A stretch of 64,000 nt of DNA from Whitmania pigra (taxonomy: Eukaryota; Annelida; Clitellata; Hirudinida; Haemopidae): NCBI GenBank assembly GCA_021613335.1, contig JAJTWR010000365.1, positions 2,681,501 to 2,745,500 on the forward strand. The letters are read 5' to 3'. A program made the translations under genes and the position numbers. The notes below the pieces were generated by a model. The model did no database searches, was not told the origin of the DNA, and saw nothing but the letters and a program-made list of their open reading frames with translations. Every line of letters begins with the position of its first letter. Within the stretch, counting starts at the first letter, position 1. Shown here in pieces: positions 1 to 11,221 of the stretch.

Positions 1-75
1 GATCAGAACGTTGTACGCCGCTCCAAGCGTGAACATAAACTGCCCGCCCGCTTTGCAGACTATGTTGTGAACTAA
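1..75 (+). mobile_element. C-terminal end of an LTR-retrotransposon pol/integrase ORF (partial)
   Basis: An open frame enters from the left edge and runs 24 codons to a TAA at 73-75. Its end reads RRSKREHKLPARFADYVVN, the Arg/Ser-rich 'RRSxR..K.PaR..DYV' tail that commonly closes the polyprotein of LTR retrotransposons. A purine-rich tract (about 94-107) and a TGTAATGTTG start of a likely LTR follow at once, which supports the call. Only the last residues are in the window, so the clade cannot be named. Confidence 0.6.
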
Positions 76-107
76 TATTTGACTAGGTTTTCCAAAAAGG
101 TGAGGGA

Positions 108-247
108 TGTAATGTTGTACCGATATAGAGATTGACAGACAGGAACGATAGGGGATCTTTGTTTATATGGCGGCGTTGAAGTGCGGAAATAAAAAGGAAC
201 GGTTGTTGGTTTTTCACGAACAAATTAAACGATAGAACATCACAACA
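108..247 (+). repeat. Probable 3' LTR (or part of it) of the element ending at 75
   Basis: It starts TGTAATGTTG right after a purine-rich tract resembling a polypurine primer site. The same TGTAATGTT start follows the purine tract of the LTR element at 24484. The right boundary is a guess, at a CA near 247; no target duplication or partner LTR is visible because the element continues off the window. Confidence 0.4.
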
Positions 248-1469
248 CTGACGAACTTTTCACCTAGCCATACATTGCACAAAGTATTAGAAATTTCTTT
301 GCATTAATTGTCGTCTAAAAAAATTTGTAATAAATCATTTTCTGGCTACGCCCCTGTTCTGTATCCTTCTTTTTGAAAACCATGACAAAATTTGCCTCCC
401 ATGTATCTGATATCTGCTCACTATCGATAACGTGCTGCAGTGGTGAAACTTATGCGCAGGTTTGTGCTGAAGATCCACGTGCCATGCTCAAAATAGTTAC
501 ATTGAAGTGAAATTTTCCCCAAAATTGTAGCGATTACAAGATTTCAACAAAACAATAAAGTTGTTTTAAAAAAATTGCGTTGCAATGTGTGCTCAACTTT
601 CCGTTTGAGTGCTTAACTTCAGATATGCTTTCACTACTTGTCATTGTGGTTTGCAGTTAAAGAAATTGTCTAAGATTTAATAATTTATTGAATCACAAAA
701 GTGAAGTTAGTTCCAGGGATAATCGAAATGCGCTTAATGACACTTATTGACGCAATGTCATCAGCAAATGATGTTTACAAAATAAGTTCACCAAAAGTTA
801 TTTTTACTGAAAAATACGATTAAATCAAGCCGGACATGAGCACAACAGCCAACTCAAAATTCATTGTTATTTGCATTATTTACCGAGTTGGATCCCCGGG
901 TGCAGTATGGTTATGGAGATGTCCAAAGATTTCTAGTTCTTCACAGGAGATACTGACAATAACATTGAATCCCGTTGAACTATGGTGTTATATGGAGCTA
1001 GTTGTATGGAAACTTAAATATCTTTAAATTTGTTGACATTAGTGGGCGACCTATAATTTGTAAGGCCATGTGCACAGTCGGAGGCGAAAAAATGGGTGTA
1101 TAAATTAAGCAATAATTGACTTATACGGCAATATCTTAAAATTCCATAAGTACCATTTAAAGAGGAATGATGGCTGATTAAAAATCACTAATTTTGAAAG
1201 ATTTTATAATAAATTAAAGGTATGCTAAACTCAATTGAAAATGAGGCGTTTTCGGATACGTCAATAACGTGGGTGCAGAAATGAAATGCTAATTAAATTA
1301 TAAAGCAATATTTACAAATTTCACGAAGTACGATTTAAAGAAGAATGATTGCTGATTTGAAATCACTAATTTTAAAATAGATTTAAGGTTTGCTAAAATT
1401 AATTGAAAATGCCGCATTTCGCTTAAAATGTAAACATATTAGCCGGCTCGCTTTATATTTTTCCATATA
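248..1469. other. Non-coding stretch without recognised features
   Basis: AT-rich sequence with only short open frames that match nothing I recognise. Two similar passages (about 1140-1215 and 1310-1395, both containing GATTTGAAATCACTAATTTT-like words) suggest an old short duplication. No RAB3GAP1 exon preceding 3446 could be recognised here. Confidence 0.5.
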
Positions 1470-2640
1470 CCGTATTTTTACGAAATAAACACGCAGACGA
1501 ATTTAACACGCGGACGAATATAACACGCAATTTTTCCAATTTATGTAAAAAATCACTTATAAAACACGCAAACGAATATAACGCGCATTTTTTTGGCTAA
1601 AGAAATTAAAATTAAAATTATATATATATTAAAATATTAAATTGAAGCAGTTTCTAATATATAAAACAATCAATTTTAAAAGTTGTCAAAAATCTTCAGT
1701 TGGCTGAGCGGCCGGTGCTTGATAGATACAGTGATATATAGATAGAAGTGCTCTTGATTGAAATATCGTCATCTTTAAGAAAGTGGGTGATAAACGTAAC
1801 TCGTTGCCAATAAGCTTCAAGTCGTTTCTAGGGCAAAAGACAACAGAGCAGCTGCTCGATAGTTCAACGTTAATGAGGTGTTAGTTTGCGAATGGAGAAA
1901 GAAGGAATGCTTGCTTGAGAAACTGAACCTGAGAAAGCGTTCATGCCTTGTCCAAAATGCTAAATGGCCAAAGTTAGAGTCTGATCTAAAACTATGGGTC
2001 TTGGAACAAAGGAAGAGAGCTTTCGACATTCCCGCTAAGAGAACAGGGGAAGCATCTGGCGCCAGAACTGTGGCAATAACAACAAGTGGTCACGAACGAA
2101 TATGTTTCGCAGTCATACTTGGATTATCTGCGGCTGGCACCAAGTCAAAACCAATATTGATTTTCAAGAGACAATGCGAAAAATTTTCAGCATGAAGCTC
2201 TGGATTCAAAAATGTTCTAAATGGAGGGGATTCTCTTCAAAGAGCTCGCGCTTGATCATGGATGCAATGACTGCTCATAAAGTTAAGAAGATGCTCAACT
2301 TAAGCGGATGTCACATTGCAATCATCCCGGGTGGTCTACCATCCAAACTGCATCTACAATTCATTGAGAAATTGACAGATCTGAGAGGGAGGAATGGATG
2401 CAGAATGGCACATACACTCACACACCGTCTGGACGAGACAGGAAGGCCTTGTATTCCGAGGTATGCACGTGGGTTGCACGAGTATGGGACAAAGTGTCGC
2501 AGGATTTGATTCTGAGGAGCTTTAGAAAGGCTAGAATTAAGTCTACAGGAAAGGAGTAAAGTGAACTAGCCTGCGATCCGGCATGAGCCGAAAATGAATA
2601 TGAAGACCCTACGACTTTTGACGGATTTGAAGGCTTAGCT
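1470..2640 (+). mobile_element. pogo/Tigger-like (Tc1/mariner superfamily) DNA transposon, copy 1
   Basis: The left end starts CCGTATTTTTACGAAATAAA directly after a TA dinucleotide (1468-1469), as expected for a TA target site. The GAAATAAACACGCAGACGAA-type terminal sequence is shared with a second copy at 16415. Inside lies a decayed transposase with a CENP-B-type HTH and a DDE domain. I could not find a matching right terminal inverted repeat before RAB3GAP1, so the 3' boundary is approximate and the copy is probably truncated. Confidence 0.8.
1878..2568 (+). pseudogene. Decayed pogo/Tigger transposase
   Basis: The first frame (1878-2195) carries a CENP-B/HTH-like segment with AKWPKLESDLKLWVLEQRK (about residues 30-50), then a DDE-core segment with TTSGHERICFAVILGLSAAG. 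After a frame change the catalytic-like block LIMDAMTAHK and the IIPGG motif appear (about 2254-2330), and in a third frame the C-terminal VCTWVARVWDKVSQDLILRS block (about 2462-2520). The HTH-DDE order and the IPGG-x-T/S-x-L pattern are typical of Tigger/jerky/pogo proteins. At least two frameshifts and a gap between the HTH and the DDE make it non-functional. I see no sign of domestication. Confidence 0.8.
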
Positions 2641-3445
2641 GATGATGAGAAATAATTATTGGTCTTCTGATTGATTTTTTGAATGTGCATTACGTCTGTT
2701 AATAAATTGTTTAAAAACTTCAAATAACTGGTTAACGATTCATGAGCTCGCTGCAATTGACCAAAATTGGTCACGAGTCGCTTCGGTATTGCTTTCTCTC
2801 TTCAATTCTTCTTCGAAACTATTTTTATTTTAAGATTTGCCTCAACTTCCTACTTTGGAATGCAGATTGTTTACGCATAATAATTTGTAAGACAAAAGTG
2901 AAGCAATACTTCAAAGGACGGTTACTAACTCGTTAACCAATTCCGTGCTGCAAAGGTTTTTGCTTAACGAGTCTCTGTGTCCCATAACTCTCTAAATGCG
3001 GAAATAACATATTTTAAATGTACAAATCTTAAAAGACCTTTTAAAACATTTTAAGATCAATTCTTGGAGTAGATGATGAAGTTAAGCAGATGTACCATGC
3101 TGTGAGACACAGCTTCACTGGAAAGTATAGCATTGTTGAGGTCCAAGCAATTATAACATGAAATTTCATGAGATTTCAAGGTTAAAGTCTCTTTTTTCAA
3201 GAACCATAAATGGATCATTGATCTGAGCATGAAATGTAGCTCAAATAATTTAAGAACAAAACAAAGACTTGAAATTTTTGATAAAATGTTTTTAAACTAA
3301 AATAATTTTTTTTTAATTTAACGCATTGATTTGCGTTATTAATTATTTTATTTGCAGAAATTTGCACTCGTTAACACAATTCTGCAGCCCTAATTCTTAC
3401 TATTTAATTAATTCGTGTGTCTGTTCATTTAATATTCCATTGCAG
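2641..3445. other. Region between Tigger copy 1 and the first recognised RAB3GAP1 exon
   Basis: AT-rich. One short open stretch at about 3063-3161 (ILGVDDEVKQMYHAVRHS...) has protein-like composition but matches no part of RAB3GAP1 that I know. The exons for roughly RAB3GAP1 residues 165-290 (human numbering), expected just upstream of 3446, were not found here. They may be lost, very divergent, or upstream of the window beyond the transposons. Confidence 0.4.
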
Positions 3446-6400
3446 TACATTTCAACTTTGTGCTAATTGGCCAGATCTGTTTGAAACAGAATTTGTTGAT
3501 CATGACAAAACTATGTGAGTGGTTTGATTTTAGGAAGGTTTTATTTATAATTTAACGAATTAACTTTGTTTAATTTGAATTCAAAGAGATTTAGATCCTC
3601 TTGATGCTCCAAAATGGTCGGTTTTAGCCAAATTTGAAGGTGTGGCTGAAGTTCCACTGGGTGTGTATTTTATTACTTTTAATAATTAAATATTTGTATT
3701 TGCATTTAATTTGATAAAGATAAGATCATCATTGATGGCACAATTTGTCATAAGTTAATTAATTGCTATTACATTGTTATTGTTATCCTAAGGAGAAAGT
3801 CTAAGAAGGTTCCTAAGTCTGTGCTCTTCAACACAAACTGAGTCATTGTTATTATTATTGAATCCTCAAATGTCTTCAATGCTGAAATTTAGAAGAATAT
3901 ATAAACAAAGAAAAGGTTGGTTATACATACCAATTGACAATCTACAAAAAAAGTGTCATAATAATAATATACGATAAATATATAATTTCTGTTTAATGAT
4001 TATATCTGTTTTAAAGATTGTCACATAATTTTGTGAAAGTAGTATGGATTTTAATTTTACACAAAATCATTATCCCAATTTGTTGCTTAATATATAAATT
4101 TACGCAAATCAATGTATCAACAATTCATTTAAAATGAAACATTTCAGAGGTCAATGCATCCCTTGCCATGCAAGGATTGGAGCGAAAGGTCAGGAAGGTC
4201 ACCTCAAAACTCACCCTTAAACCTGAGGAATCACTCATTCCTGAGGAATCACTCAATGCCATTCTGGATGTAGGTGTTGATGATGATTGTGTTGATAACT
4301 CAGATAACTTACAGTTAGAATGGTTCAATAATCTGTGTTAAAATAGCTGTGGTGGCTATTGTAAAAGACTTTTGAATTAGTGTTGAATATTATGGTTTAT
4401 GATATTTTGACTTAATTGAACAATGATTCTATTGTTGTAATGTTTGTGTTAGTCTCTCCAGTGATGATTGGTGATGGTGATTATTTAGAACCTGGATGTT
4501 TCATTTTTGTTGACATTTTTTAAATGTTACTTTCAGTTCTTGTTTTGTGATGCAAAGTTACAACCACTTCAACACTCATATGGAGGTAACCCCAGCTCAA
4601 CAACAACTGGTGAAGACCAAGTTGAGGACAAGTTCTTCCTTCCATAAAAAGTAATCTAACGGAATAATATCTTATTATTCATTATATGTTAATTTGCTTA
4701 AGCAAAATATGAATCTAATTAACAATTTAGGAACTATCAAAATACTTCAAATCAGCTCAGCTCTCAAGTCTCATTAGCCGACTGGCAATATGCTTGTGCA
4801 TTGTCAACGTGTACCATGGAGGTATCAGAGCTGTCAATCAACTGTGGGGGGAGTTTGTACTGGAGATGAAATATTGCTGGGATAACAATTGTGAAATCAA
4901 AGGGTACTTTTTCAACATTTTAAAACACATTGATGAACTTTGTGTGGTTGATTTTAAGGCATAAAACAGGATGATTTTATCATCTCATTGACTATTTTGT
5001 TGACATCATCTATTTTTATTGACATTTCTATTTTGTTTCTGAATTCACTTATTAATTAATTGATCAAATAAATACCTAATAAAGTGATCTTGACACAATT
5101 AATACAATTTGTTTATTTCATGAAGTCTTGAACCTGTAGAACCAAACATGGATTATCCAGAGCTGCTGAAGAACCTACAAGTAAAACTTGATACTGCAAA
5201 TGAAATTTACTACGATAATGATATTGTCTTAATAAATGTTGTCGATGCAATAATTCATTGTCATAATAATGACAAATAATGGTCATTGATATTCTTATTT
5301 ATCATCAACATAATTACTTCAAAAATTCATTTAAATTACCATGGTGACAATGCAACTATCATCACTGTCATTGCAGATGTTGAATTACAGCATTAAGATG
5401 AAGAAATCCAGGGATATATCATCACCAAGTATTGATACTTTCAGTGAGTTACTTTTTACTAATTACCTCGGATTGTTGTGATAATGATGTTGCATGTCCT
5501 TGAATTTATTTGCAAACACTAAGGGATATATCATTTGCTTTACATTGGATTTGCAAACAGTGACAAAATAGGTCCTGCTTTGTTGTATATAAATCAAGTG
5601 GAGCCTAAATATTTCTTCATTAATGTATGAAGTTTCATAATTTTCGTATTCAGGAGTCAAAGTGATTATTTTTACGATTTTAGAAAATGTTAATAATAAC
5701 ACTGAGATTTCTAGTGGGGAGACATCGAGTGAATCTATAGACTTTTCTGAATTGCCTTTAGATGAAATTATTGGCCATTCAGAAGCCAGGTAAATATCTA
5801 AAATATTTAATGTCTTAAAATTGTTTTTTACTTAGCATGCATGCTTTATGGAGTAATTAAAATGCTTTGTGTGAAAGCTGAGGTTGTAAATGTATCACAA
5901 AATAATTCTATTCATAAGTATCAAAAGTTCTTTTGCTGCAGTACTTGTTTCATTTTAATTATTTGTGTGTCATCATTTGAACATAAATAAATATGTCATG
6001 CTAATATGCCTAGATCTACAAGCTTCTCATTAATTAATGATTTACTTCATTCAGAAAGAGTACATCAAGAAATGAACCCCTCTTGAGAGCTAAAATGGTG
6101 ATCGCCCGTATGCTGATGTCTGATAAGAAGGAGTTTGTGGCTGCCAACCCTGGATGTGTTCTTGGAGATTTTATCAGGTGGTGCACAAGCGAGGATTGGA
6201 TGGAGGATAAAGGAGGAGATGAGACCTTCCATGAGGTGGGTTACTAACAGTATATTATTGATGACAATAATCTAGTTCATCCTGCTGGAATAGGTCAGGC
6301 AAGGAACTTAATTTCACACATTATGACTTTATACTATGCTTTAGAGTTATGAAAGTTTGTAAAATAATTGATTAACATTATCACTAGGGCTGTGTGAGCC

Positions 6401-7639
6401 AAAGGATAAAGATATCAAATGGATCGCATTTATTTAATAAAAGTGCTCAAAGGCAAAGGAGGTTTCCAGATGATGATGAGGCAGAAAAGGTGATGATGAT
6501 AATTTAATATTATAAAGCAAATTATGATGATAATAATTTAATATTACAAAGATAATTACGAATGTGATAAAGGTCATAATGATGGAATCTTAACACAATA
6601 TTGACAATGAATAACCTTGCATTGGAACTTTATTTACAAATTAATATATTCATTTGGAATGATTAAATAACGATGACTAACATCTGCAGGCTCTTGATTG
6701 GCTAGCTTCAGTGAAGCCCTCTGATCTGGTGTTTGGACTCATGCCAGTGCTGATCATCTCAGCTGTCACAATACTTTTGAAGCATGGTAAGTTTATTGGG
6801 CTGTCAATGTTAATATGTTAATTTACATTTAGTGACCAAATGTTTATATAATATATGAATAGTTATTTTATAATTCATTGATCTTTTATTAAATCAGCTG
6901 AATGCCAGCTCCCTTTCTTTCAAAAACACCTTATTCAAGTCAAAGACAAACTGAGGAGAGCAACTCATTACAATTCCTCGGATGGGATCAACAAATTTGA
7001 GGTGAAAAATGTTTGAGTGGTTGTGCTGGTAGTTTTACTGGGTGGATAAAGAAAAATGTGAATATGTGTTTTGGTATCGAATTTGTTTTGAGATGATGAC
7101 CCTAGCTATGATTTGTGTGCCCTAGTTATGCTTGTGATGTTGCTTTTAATGAAATAACCTTTATTTTTATTTCATGTCATTAACAGGATCTTGTTCACCA
7201 TCTTAGAGCCATTGAGCAAGGAATGGCCTATGCTCAATTCCTGTTGATGAAGTTCATAGATCTTGACTCCTCCCATGCAGTCAGAGACCTTGAGCTTCAG
7301 AAATTTGTCTCTGACCTTGTAGAATTCAAGGAAGCTTCAATTCCAACCTCAAAAGATGAACTTCCTTCAAAAACCAACCTTGGAAAACTCATTCATAAGT
7401 TCTTCATCAATGGCTGCAAGGTTGATGTTGATGACAAAGATGATGTTGATGACAAAGACTATGATGATGACAAAGATGATGACAATAAACTTCCCAGGCC
7501 AACAATAGAGTACATCTTCAGAACCAATTATTTGGGACCAACAAGTTACCGAGCTCACTGCTCCTATGGCTCATCCTGCTATGAAACGCAAATAGCTGTT
7601 GCATTCATCTCTGAACAAGATCCCTCATCATTGTTTTGA
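3446..7639 (+). CDS. RAB3GAP1: Rab3 GTPase-activating protein catalytic subunit, middle and C-terminal exons (5' part not found)
   Basis: RAB3GAP1 with its non-catalytic partner regulates Rab3 and Rab18 in vesicle traffic and at the ER. Thirteen exons can be chained by phase and homology: 3446-3514, 3587-3660, 4148-4269, 4537-4585, 4731-4903, 5126-5180, 5377-5443, 5684-5789, 6055-6235, 6388-6489, 6690-6786, 6898-7001, 7187-7639. Diagnostic blocks, in order: DLDPLDAPKWSV; YHGGIRAVNQLWGEFVLEMK; LLKNLQ/MLNYSIKMKKSRD; FVAANPGCVLGDFIRW; SQRIKISN, whose Arg aligns with the catalytic arginine finger (Arg728 in the human protein); RQRRFPDDDEAEK; LDWLASVKPSDL; a C-terminal EYIFRTNYLGP and FISEQDPSSLF end. 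No in-frame stop is seen. Odd points: no N-terminal exons, a (GAT)-encoded Asp/Lys run at about 7424-7488, and the highly conserved TQEPxPMTED segment missing between the exons at 5789 and 6055. It may be a complete gene starting left of the window, or a 5'-truncated copy. Confidence 0.9.
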
Positions 7640-7676
7640 ATGCAGTTTTTTCACAAATCGAATTATTAACATTTGG

Positions 7677-7682
7677 AATAAA
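7677..7682 (+). promoter_or_regulatory. Possible polyadenylation signal of RAB3GAP1 copy 1
   Basis: AATAAA lies 38 bp after the TGA stop of the last exon. The window is so AT-rich that chance matches are common, so this rests mainly on position. Confidence 0.4.
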
Positions 7683-7844
7683 CTACCTAATAGCTTAGTC
7701 TCACCTACAGTCGCTTCACCTCCCTTCTCAATGAATATGACTTGTCTCCTTTTCTCGTCTATTACTGATTGAACCTCTCGTTTCTTTTTTTCATTGTTTT
7801 GCCGTTTTGATAGTGGGCAGGTAAGAGGCTTCGGTCCTCTATCC

Positions 7845-8367
7845 CAGGGGTACTCAAACTGCGGACCGCGGTCCACAATCCGGACCGCCGATAGCTTTTA
7901 AGTGGACCTCTAATTATTTCCAAAAAAATAAATTTAAAAAGTTAAAAAATTCTGAATTCTGGTCTAAGTTTGTAATTGAGGGTCAATACCCTTGCTCCAA
8001 GAAATTGGCTTTATCAGTTCTGACAATATTTGGATCAACTTACACCTGTGAATCATCATTTTCAACTATGAACATTATCAAGTCTAAAAATCGAAGTCAA
8101 TTAACTGATATACATCTTGGAAATTGTTTGAGAATTGCAATTACTAGCTATTCTCCAAATATCATAGAAGTCACGAAGTCATTGAAGGACAAGCAGTTCC
8201 ATGCATCACACTAAATAAAAAGTCTGGCAGCATTTTAATATTAATTCATTACTTTTTACTTCACAACCCCCCCCCCCCCCCACCCGGTCCACATGACCCT
8301 TGTGGACCGCCACCTATCTGAAAATTACGTAAAGTGGATCCCGGCCAAAAAAGTTTGAGTACCCCTG
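7845..8367 (+). mobile_element. Internally deleted hAT element with intact terminal repeats
   Basis: The left end CAGGGGTACTCAAAC and the right end GTTTGAGTACCCCTG are perfect 15-bp terminal inverted repeats. The element is flanked on both sides by the identical 8-bp direct repeat CTCTATCC (7837-7844 and 8368-8375), the hAT target-site length. At 523 bp it is far too short for a full transposase and keeps only the C-terminal coding part. GC-rich subterminal sequences (GGACCGCGGTCC, GGTCCAC...GTGGACC) lie next to both ends. Confidence 0.95.
7939..8214 (+). pseudogene. hAT transposase C-terminal dimerisation domain (remnant)
   Basis: The open frame ends at 8214 and contains YPCSKKLALSVLTIFGSTYT, then CESSFSTMNIIKSKNRSQLT and HLGNCLRIAITSY. 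This is the hAT C-terminal dimerisation region, most like the branch that gave rise to the transposase-derived part of GTF2IRD2 ('FGSTYxCExxFSxMNxIKSKxRxxLT'). Everything N-terminal (BED finger, DDE core) is deleted. Confidence 0.85.
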
Positions 8368-8403
8368 CTCTATCCACTTAATAAAATAAATACAGAAAAA
8401 AAT

Positions 8404-8606
8404 GGTGACCCGTCAAAATAGCCCAGCGACAAAATAGCCCCGTCAAAACATCCCCGTCAAAGTATCTTTATAAAAAAAATATTTATATGAGTTGATACAT
8501 TAACCTATAACTTATTTCAAATTTGATTAAATGAAATGAGCTTTATGTTTTGATGGTGCTATTTTGACGGGGCTATTTTGTCGCCGGGCTATTATGACGG
8601 GGTGCC
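8404..8606. mobile_element. Foldback MITE with ~60-bp inverted repeats
   Basis: The two halves form a long imperfect palindrome. The left arm has GTCAAAATAGCCC, GCGACAAAATAGCCCCGTC and CCCCGTCAAA. The right arm is its reverse complement with GGGCTATTTTGTCGCCGGGC and TATGACGGGGTGCC. The word CGTCAAAATAGCCC also recurs in tandem within each arm. No coding capacity and no clear target duplication, so the superfamily is unknown. Confidence 0.75.
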
Positions 8607-8618
8607 GAAAAAAATAAC

Positions 8619-8702
8619 TGTGGTCTGAACTTTTGTACAAAATGTACGACCAATTCAATTTCTTTGAAACTTGATTATGATTTTCCACATTTCCTTTGGC
8701 AC
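8619..8702 (+). repeat. Fragment of the hAT-like repeat also present at 62591-62672
   Basis: Both places carry TGTGGTCTGAACTTT, GTACAAAATGTACGA, TTTCTTTGAAACTTGATTAT and a CACATTTCCT tail in the same order. At 62480-62960 this lies inside an element with hAT-type ends. Here only the internal part remains, between a MITE and a LINE. Confidence 0.8.
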
Positions 8703-8743
8703 GAATTAATGTTTTAATATTAAAAATGTACACTTTTTAATTT

Positions 8744-9332
8744 CAGAAATCCAAGGGAGCGGCAGAAAGGTCACTCTCGTCTGGGTCCCTGCCCACGTTG
8801 GATTCCCTGGCAATGAGAAGGCCGATGCCCTGGCAAAGGCAGCCACTGCAAGGGATCAGATAGACTACCGGATTCCGGCGTCTATCAAGGATGTCAAAAG
8901 GTCCGTGGCCCGCAACATCTTCCAACAGTGGCAAACCAGATGGGACGAGGACCCGCGAAGCCAACATTACAAGAAAATAGAGAAACAAGTGTCGACGAAG
9001 AGCAAATTCCAATGTGTCTCAAGGAGGAAGGAAGTTCTCATTTCCAGACTTCGAGTTGGAAAGTGTGCTCCGAATCAACACTTGTTTCTCATGAAACAGC
9101 ACCCAGACGGAAGATGTGAAAAGTGCCCTCAGGAAGACGAAAGTGTGCAGCATTTCCTCATGGATCTGTAAAAACAGATGCGGCTTACTATAAGCCTTTT
9201 ACAATTTTACTATAATTAATTAATGCATTTTATTAATCTAATACTTTTCATTCTTTCTAACTTTCTAACACTGACTAAAGTCCAAATCATCTCAGTTATG
9301 CAACGGATTATAATCAAATAAAAAAAAAACAC
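8744..9332 (+). mobile_element. 5'-truncated LINE (RNase-H-containing clade) with (AAAT)n-type tail
   Basis: It comprises the 3' coding end plus a 3' UTR finishing CAAATCATCTCAGTTATGCA...AATCAAATAAA. The same 3' end is found at 10795-10837, 16717-16771, 19945-19995 (minus) and 63429-63485 (minus), so this is the 3' terminus of a LINE family that was active in this genome. The coding part is 5'-truncated just after 8743. Confidence 0.85.
8746..9171 (+). pseudogene. LINE ORF2 C-terminus: RNase H domain and tail (partial)
   Basis: A 142-codon open segment reaches TAA at 9169. Near its start TLVWVPAHVGFPGNEKADAL AKAA (split here for length) is the C-terminal RNase H motif (WVPxHxGxxGNExADxLAK) of I/Jockey/R1-type LINEs. 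After it a basic tail leads to CEKCPQEDESVQHFLMDL, a CxxC...H remnant of the usual CCHC at the ORF2 end. There is no reverse transcriptase, so it is a dead fragment. Confidence 0.85.
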
Positions 9333-9519
9333 TCATCAGCTCGCCTCGTTCGTCTCCAACTTCGCTTGGTTTTGACTCGTTTCTGCTTGGCCGCATCGGC
9401 TCTTGTCTCGATGGGCTCTCGACACTTGTCTCCGGACTCTATCTCGTGTTTGTTAATAAATCTTTGTTAGTTCTATGTTGCAGTTATGTACGCAACAATT
9501 TGCTTTTCTTTTCAATTTG
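9333..9519. other. Unclassified stretch after the LINE tail
   Basis: Begins with a CT/CG-rich segment (CTCGCCTCGTTCGTCTCCAAC...) and then AATAAATCTTTGTTAG, resembling the R/U5 part of an LTR. No partner copy in the window, so it is left unclassified. Confidence 0.3.
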
Positions 9520-9836
9520 CAATTCTTTTACTCAATAATCACGAAGTTTAGACTGATCAAATAAATGTGCATCAAAATGTTCCTTAAGATTTCAACTTTG
9601 TTTTATAAACATATTCGCTTATGGATCTGCATAAATACCAAAACATCCCAATCCTCGAAAGCTAGTATTTACATGCTTGCATTTTATCATGTCGAAAATG
9701 AACTAAGCTTCCGATATTATGTCTTTGATGAAATCCAATTTGGAAGCCACGGTCGTAAATAGACCATAAGCAATTAGATTCGTAGTTATCATAAAGAATA
9801 AGTTCCTAAAGTAGCTTCCTTGCTTAGGCAGGCTTC
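9520..9836 (+). repeat. Dispersed ~310-bp repeat, inverted partner at 20237-20551
   Basis: Contains CATATTCGCTTATGGATCTG, GGAAGCCACGGTCGTAAAT and TAGCTTCCTTGCTTAGGCAG. All of these reappear as reverse complements at 20237-20551, at high identity over the whole length. It has no coding sequence and no terminal repeats that I can identify. Confidence 0.9.
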
Positions 9837-10289
9837 CCGTCCTTGGTAAAACCGTCCGAGCTGCACACAGCCTTAATGAGATGGAAAATAAGAGACATAG
9901 CTCCACCCCATAAACAAAATTAGCTCCACCTATAATGATTAAAAGTAAAAATATATTTAATTAAAGGTTTACCGATATGTCGCAAGGTGTCTCTACTAAA
10001 TTTTAAAAATATGACATGACTAGAAGTTTTTCACAAATGTACATTATTTTGAAGAATATAAAAATATAGCACGATTATCTATTATAAAGTGATTGAGAAA
10101 AACATTTTCATCAGTACTTAGTAGTAGCAGCTTGAAATTCTAATAGTTTATGATGAAATGATATGCGACCAATGTTCTCTAATTTCTTATCAGTGCGCGC
10201 GATAAAACTACAGTTTTGAGCGGCACATTTTCATGCTTGAGCTTATTGGGTAGCCCTGAAAACGGTTGTTTTGGAACCCAAAAGACAAT

Positions 10290-10475
10290 ATTTCTTCAGA
10301 CGGGATAGTATTCCCGGATAAGTTCGAGGTCTGGAAACAGGAGTACCTGTTCCCAAGGCTATGCCAAAGGAACTGATCCAGTTATGATTCTATATGAATG
10401 TCTGAGATGCCACGCATCCTCTTAAACTTGTCTTTAGCTCACCTCCACAAGTTCTCAACCATGTTTGGAGCGACA
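10290..10475 (-). pseudogene. ISXO2/Merlin-like transposase C-terminal remnant
   Basis: One minus-strand frame reads MVENLWR then a stop, followed by AKDKFKRMRGISDIHIES, a stop, and LDQFLWHSLGN. This matches the C-terminal pattern of ISXO2-like transposases (N-x-x-E-x-x-W...K-x-R-x-M-x-G...Y-x-x-E/Q-F-x-W). At least two stops break it. The assignment rests on short motifs only, but it fits the long-TIR element around it. Confidence 0.5.
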
Positions 10476-10509
10476 AACCGAGTGGTTCACTGTGGCATGT
10501 GCTAAACCT

Positions 10510-10837
10510 ATGACAGCCGACATAACAAGAACATACAGAAGCTTGTGTCGACAAAGAACAAATTCCAATGTGCCTCAAGAAGGAAGGAGGTTCTAATTTA
10601 CAGATTCTGAAATGAATCAATGTTTAGCAATCCGGCGATTATGGACACTATTTACATATGGATCTGCAAAAATCGGAGTCACTTAACAGAATCTTTAATC
10701 AAATGTTATTTATTTCATTATTAATATAATCCTATTATTATAATAAAACATATCGTTTCTTTTACATAATTAAAACTAATTAACAAGTACAATTCATCTT
10801 AGTTATGCAACGGACCTTAACCAAATAAATAAATAAA
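10510..10837 (+). mobile_element. LINE 3' fragment, same family as 8744-9332
   Basis: Shares GTCGACAAAGAACAAATTCC, AATGTGCCTCAAGAAGGAAGG with the 8746-9171 coding end, then a diverged 3' UTR, and ends with TTAGTTATGCAACGGACCTT and an (AAAT)n tail. The coding part is shifted and broken. Confidence 0.75.
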
Positions 10838-11221
10838 TGGCGATAGCCCCTCATCGGTTATCTCGATCCTCTTAACTAATCGCCGACTTTGAAGTGAAAA
10901 CGCCGATTTCCCACTTTGAAGTGAAACCGCCAAATTCCCACGGGTTGGGGTTTTGAGTATTTATCTATAAAATGAAACAATTGTAGAAATAATTTTGTTA
11001 ATTGTTCTCAAGTATAATAATAAGTTAGGTGATGATGATTATTATAAAATAAAACTCAATTTTTGTTTTTATCATACTTAATCTTTTTAAATAGCCTAAT
11101 AATGACCATCATAAGCAGTGTGGTCACTAGTCGGGTCTTCAGCAAATTCAATCGTTTAGTATTTTGCGGAATTGCACGGGTATCATCAATGATTGGCATA
11201 TCGTTTCTTTCTTAAACTGAA

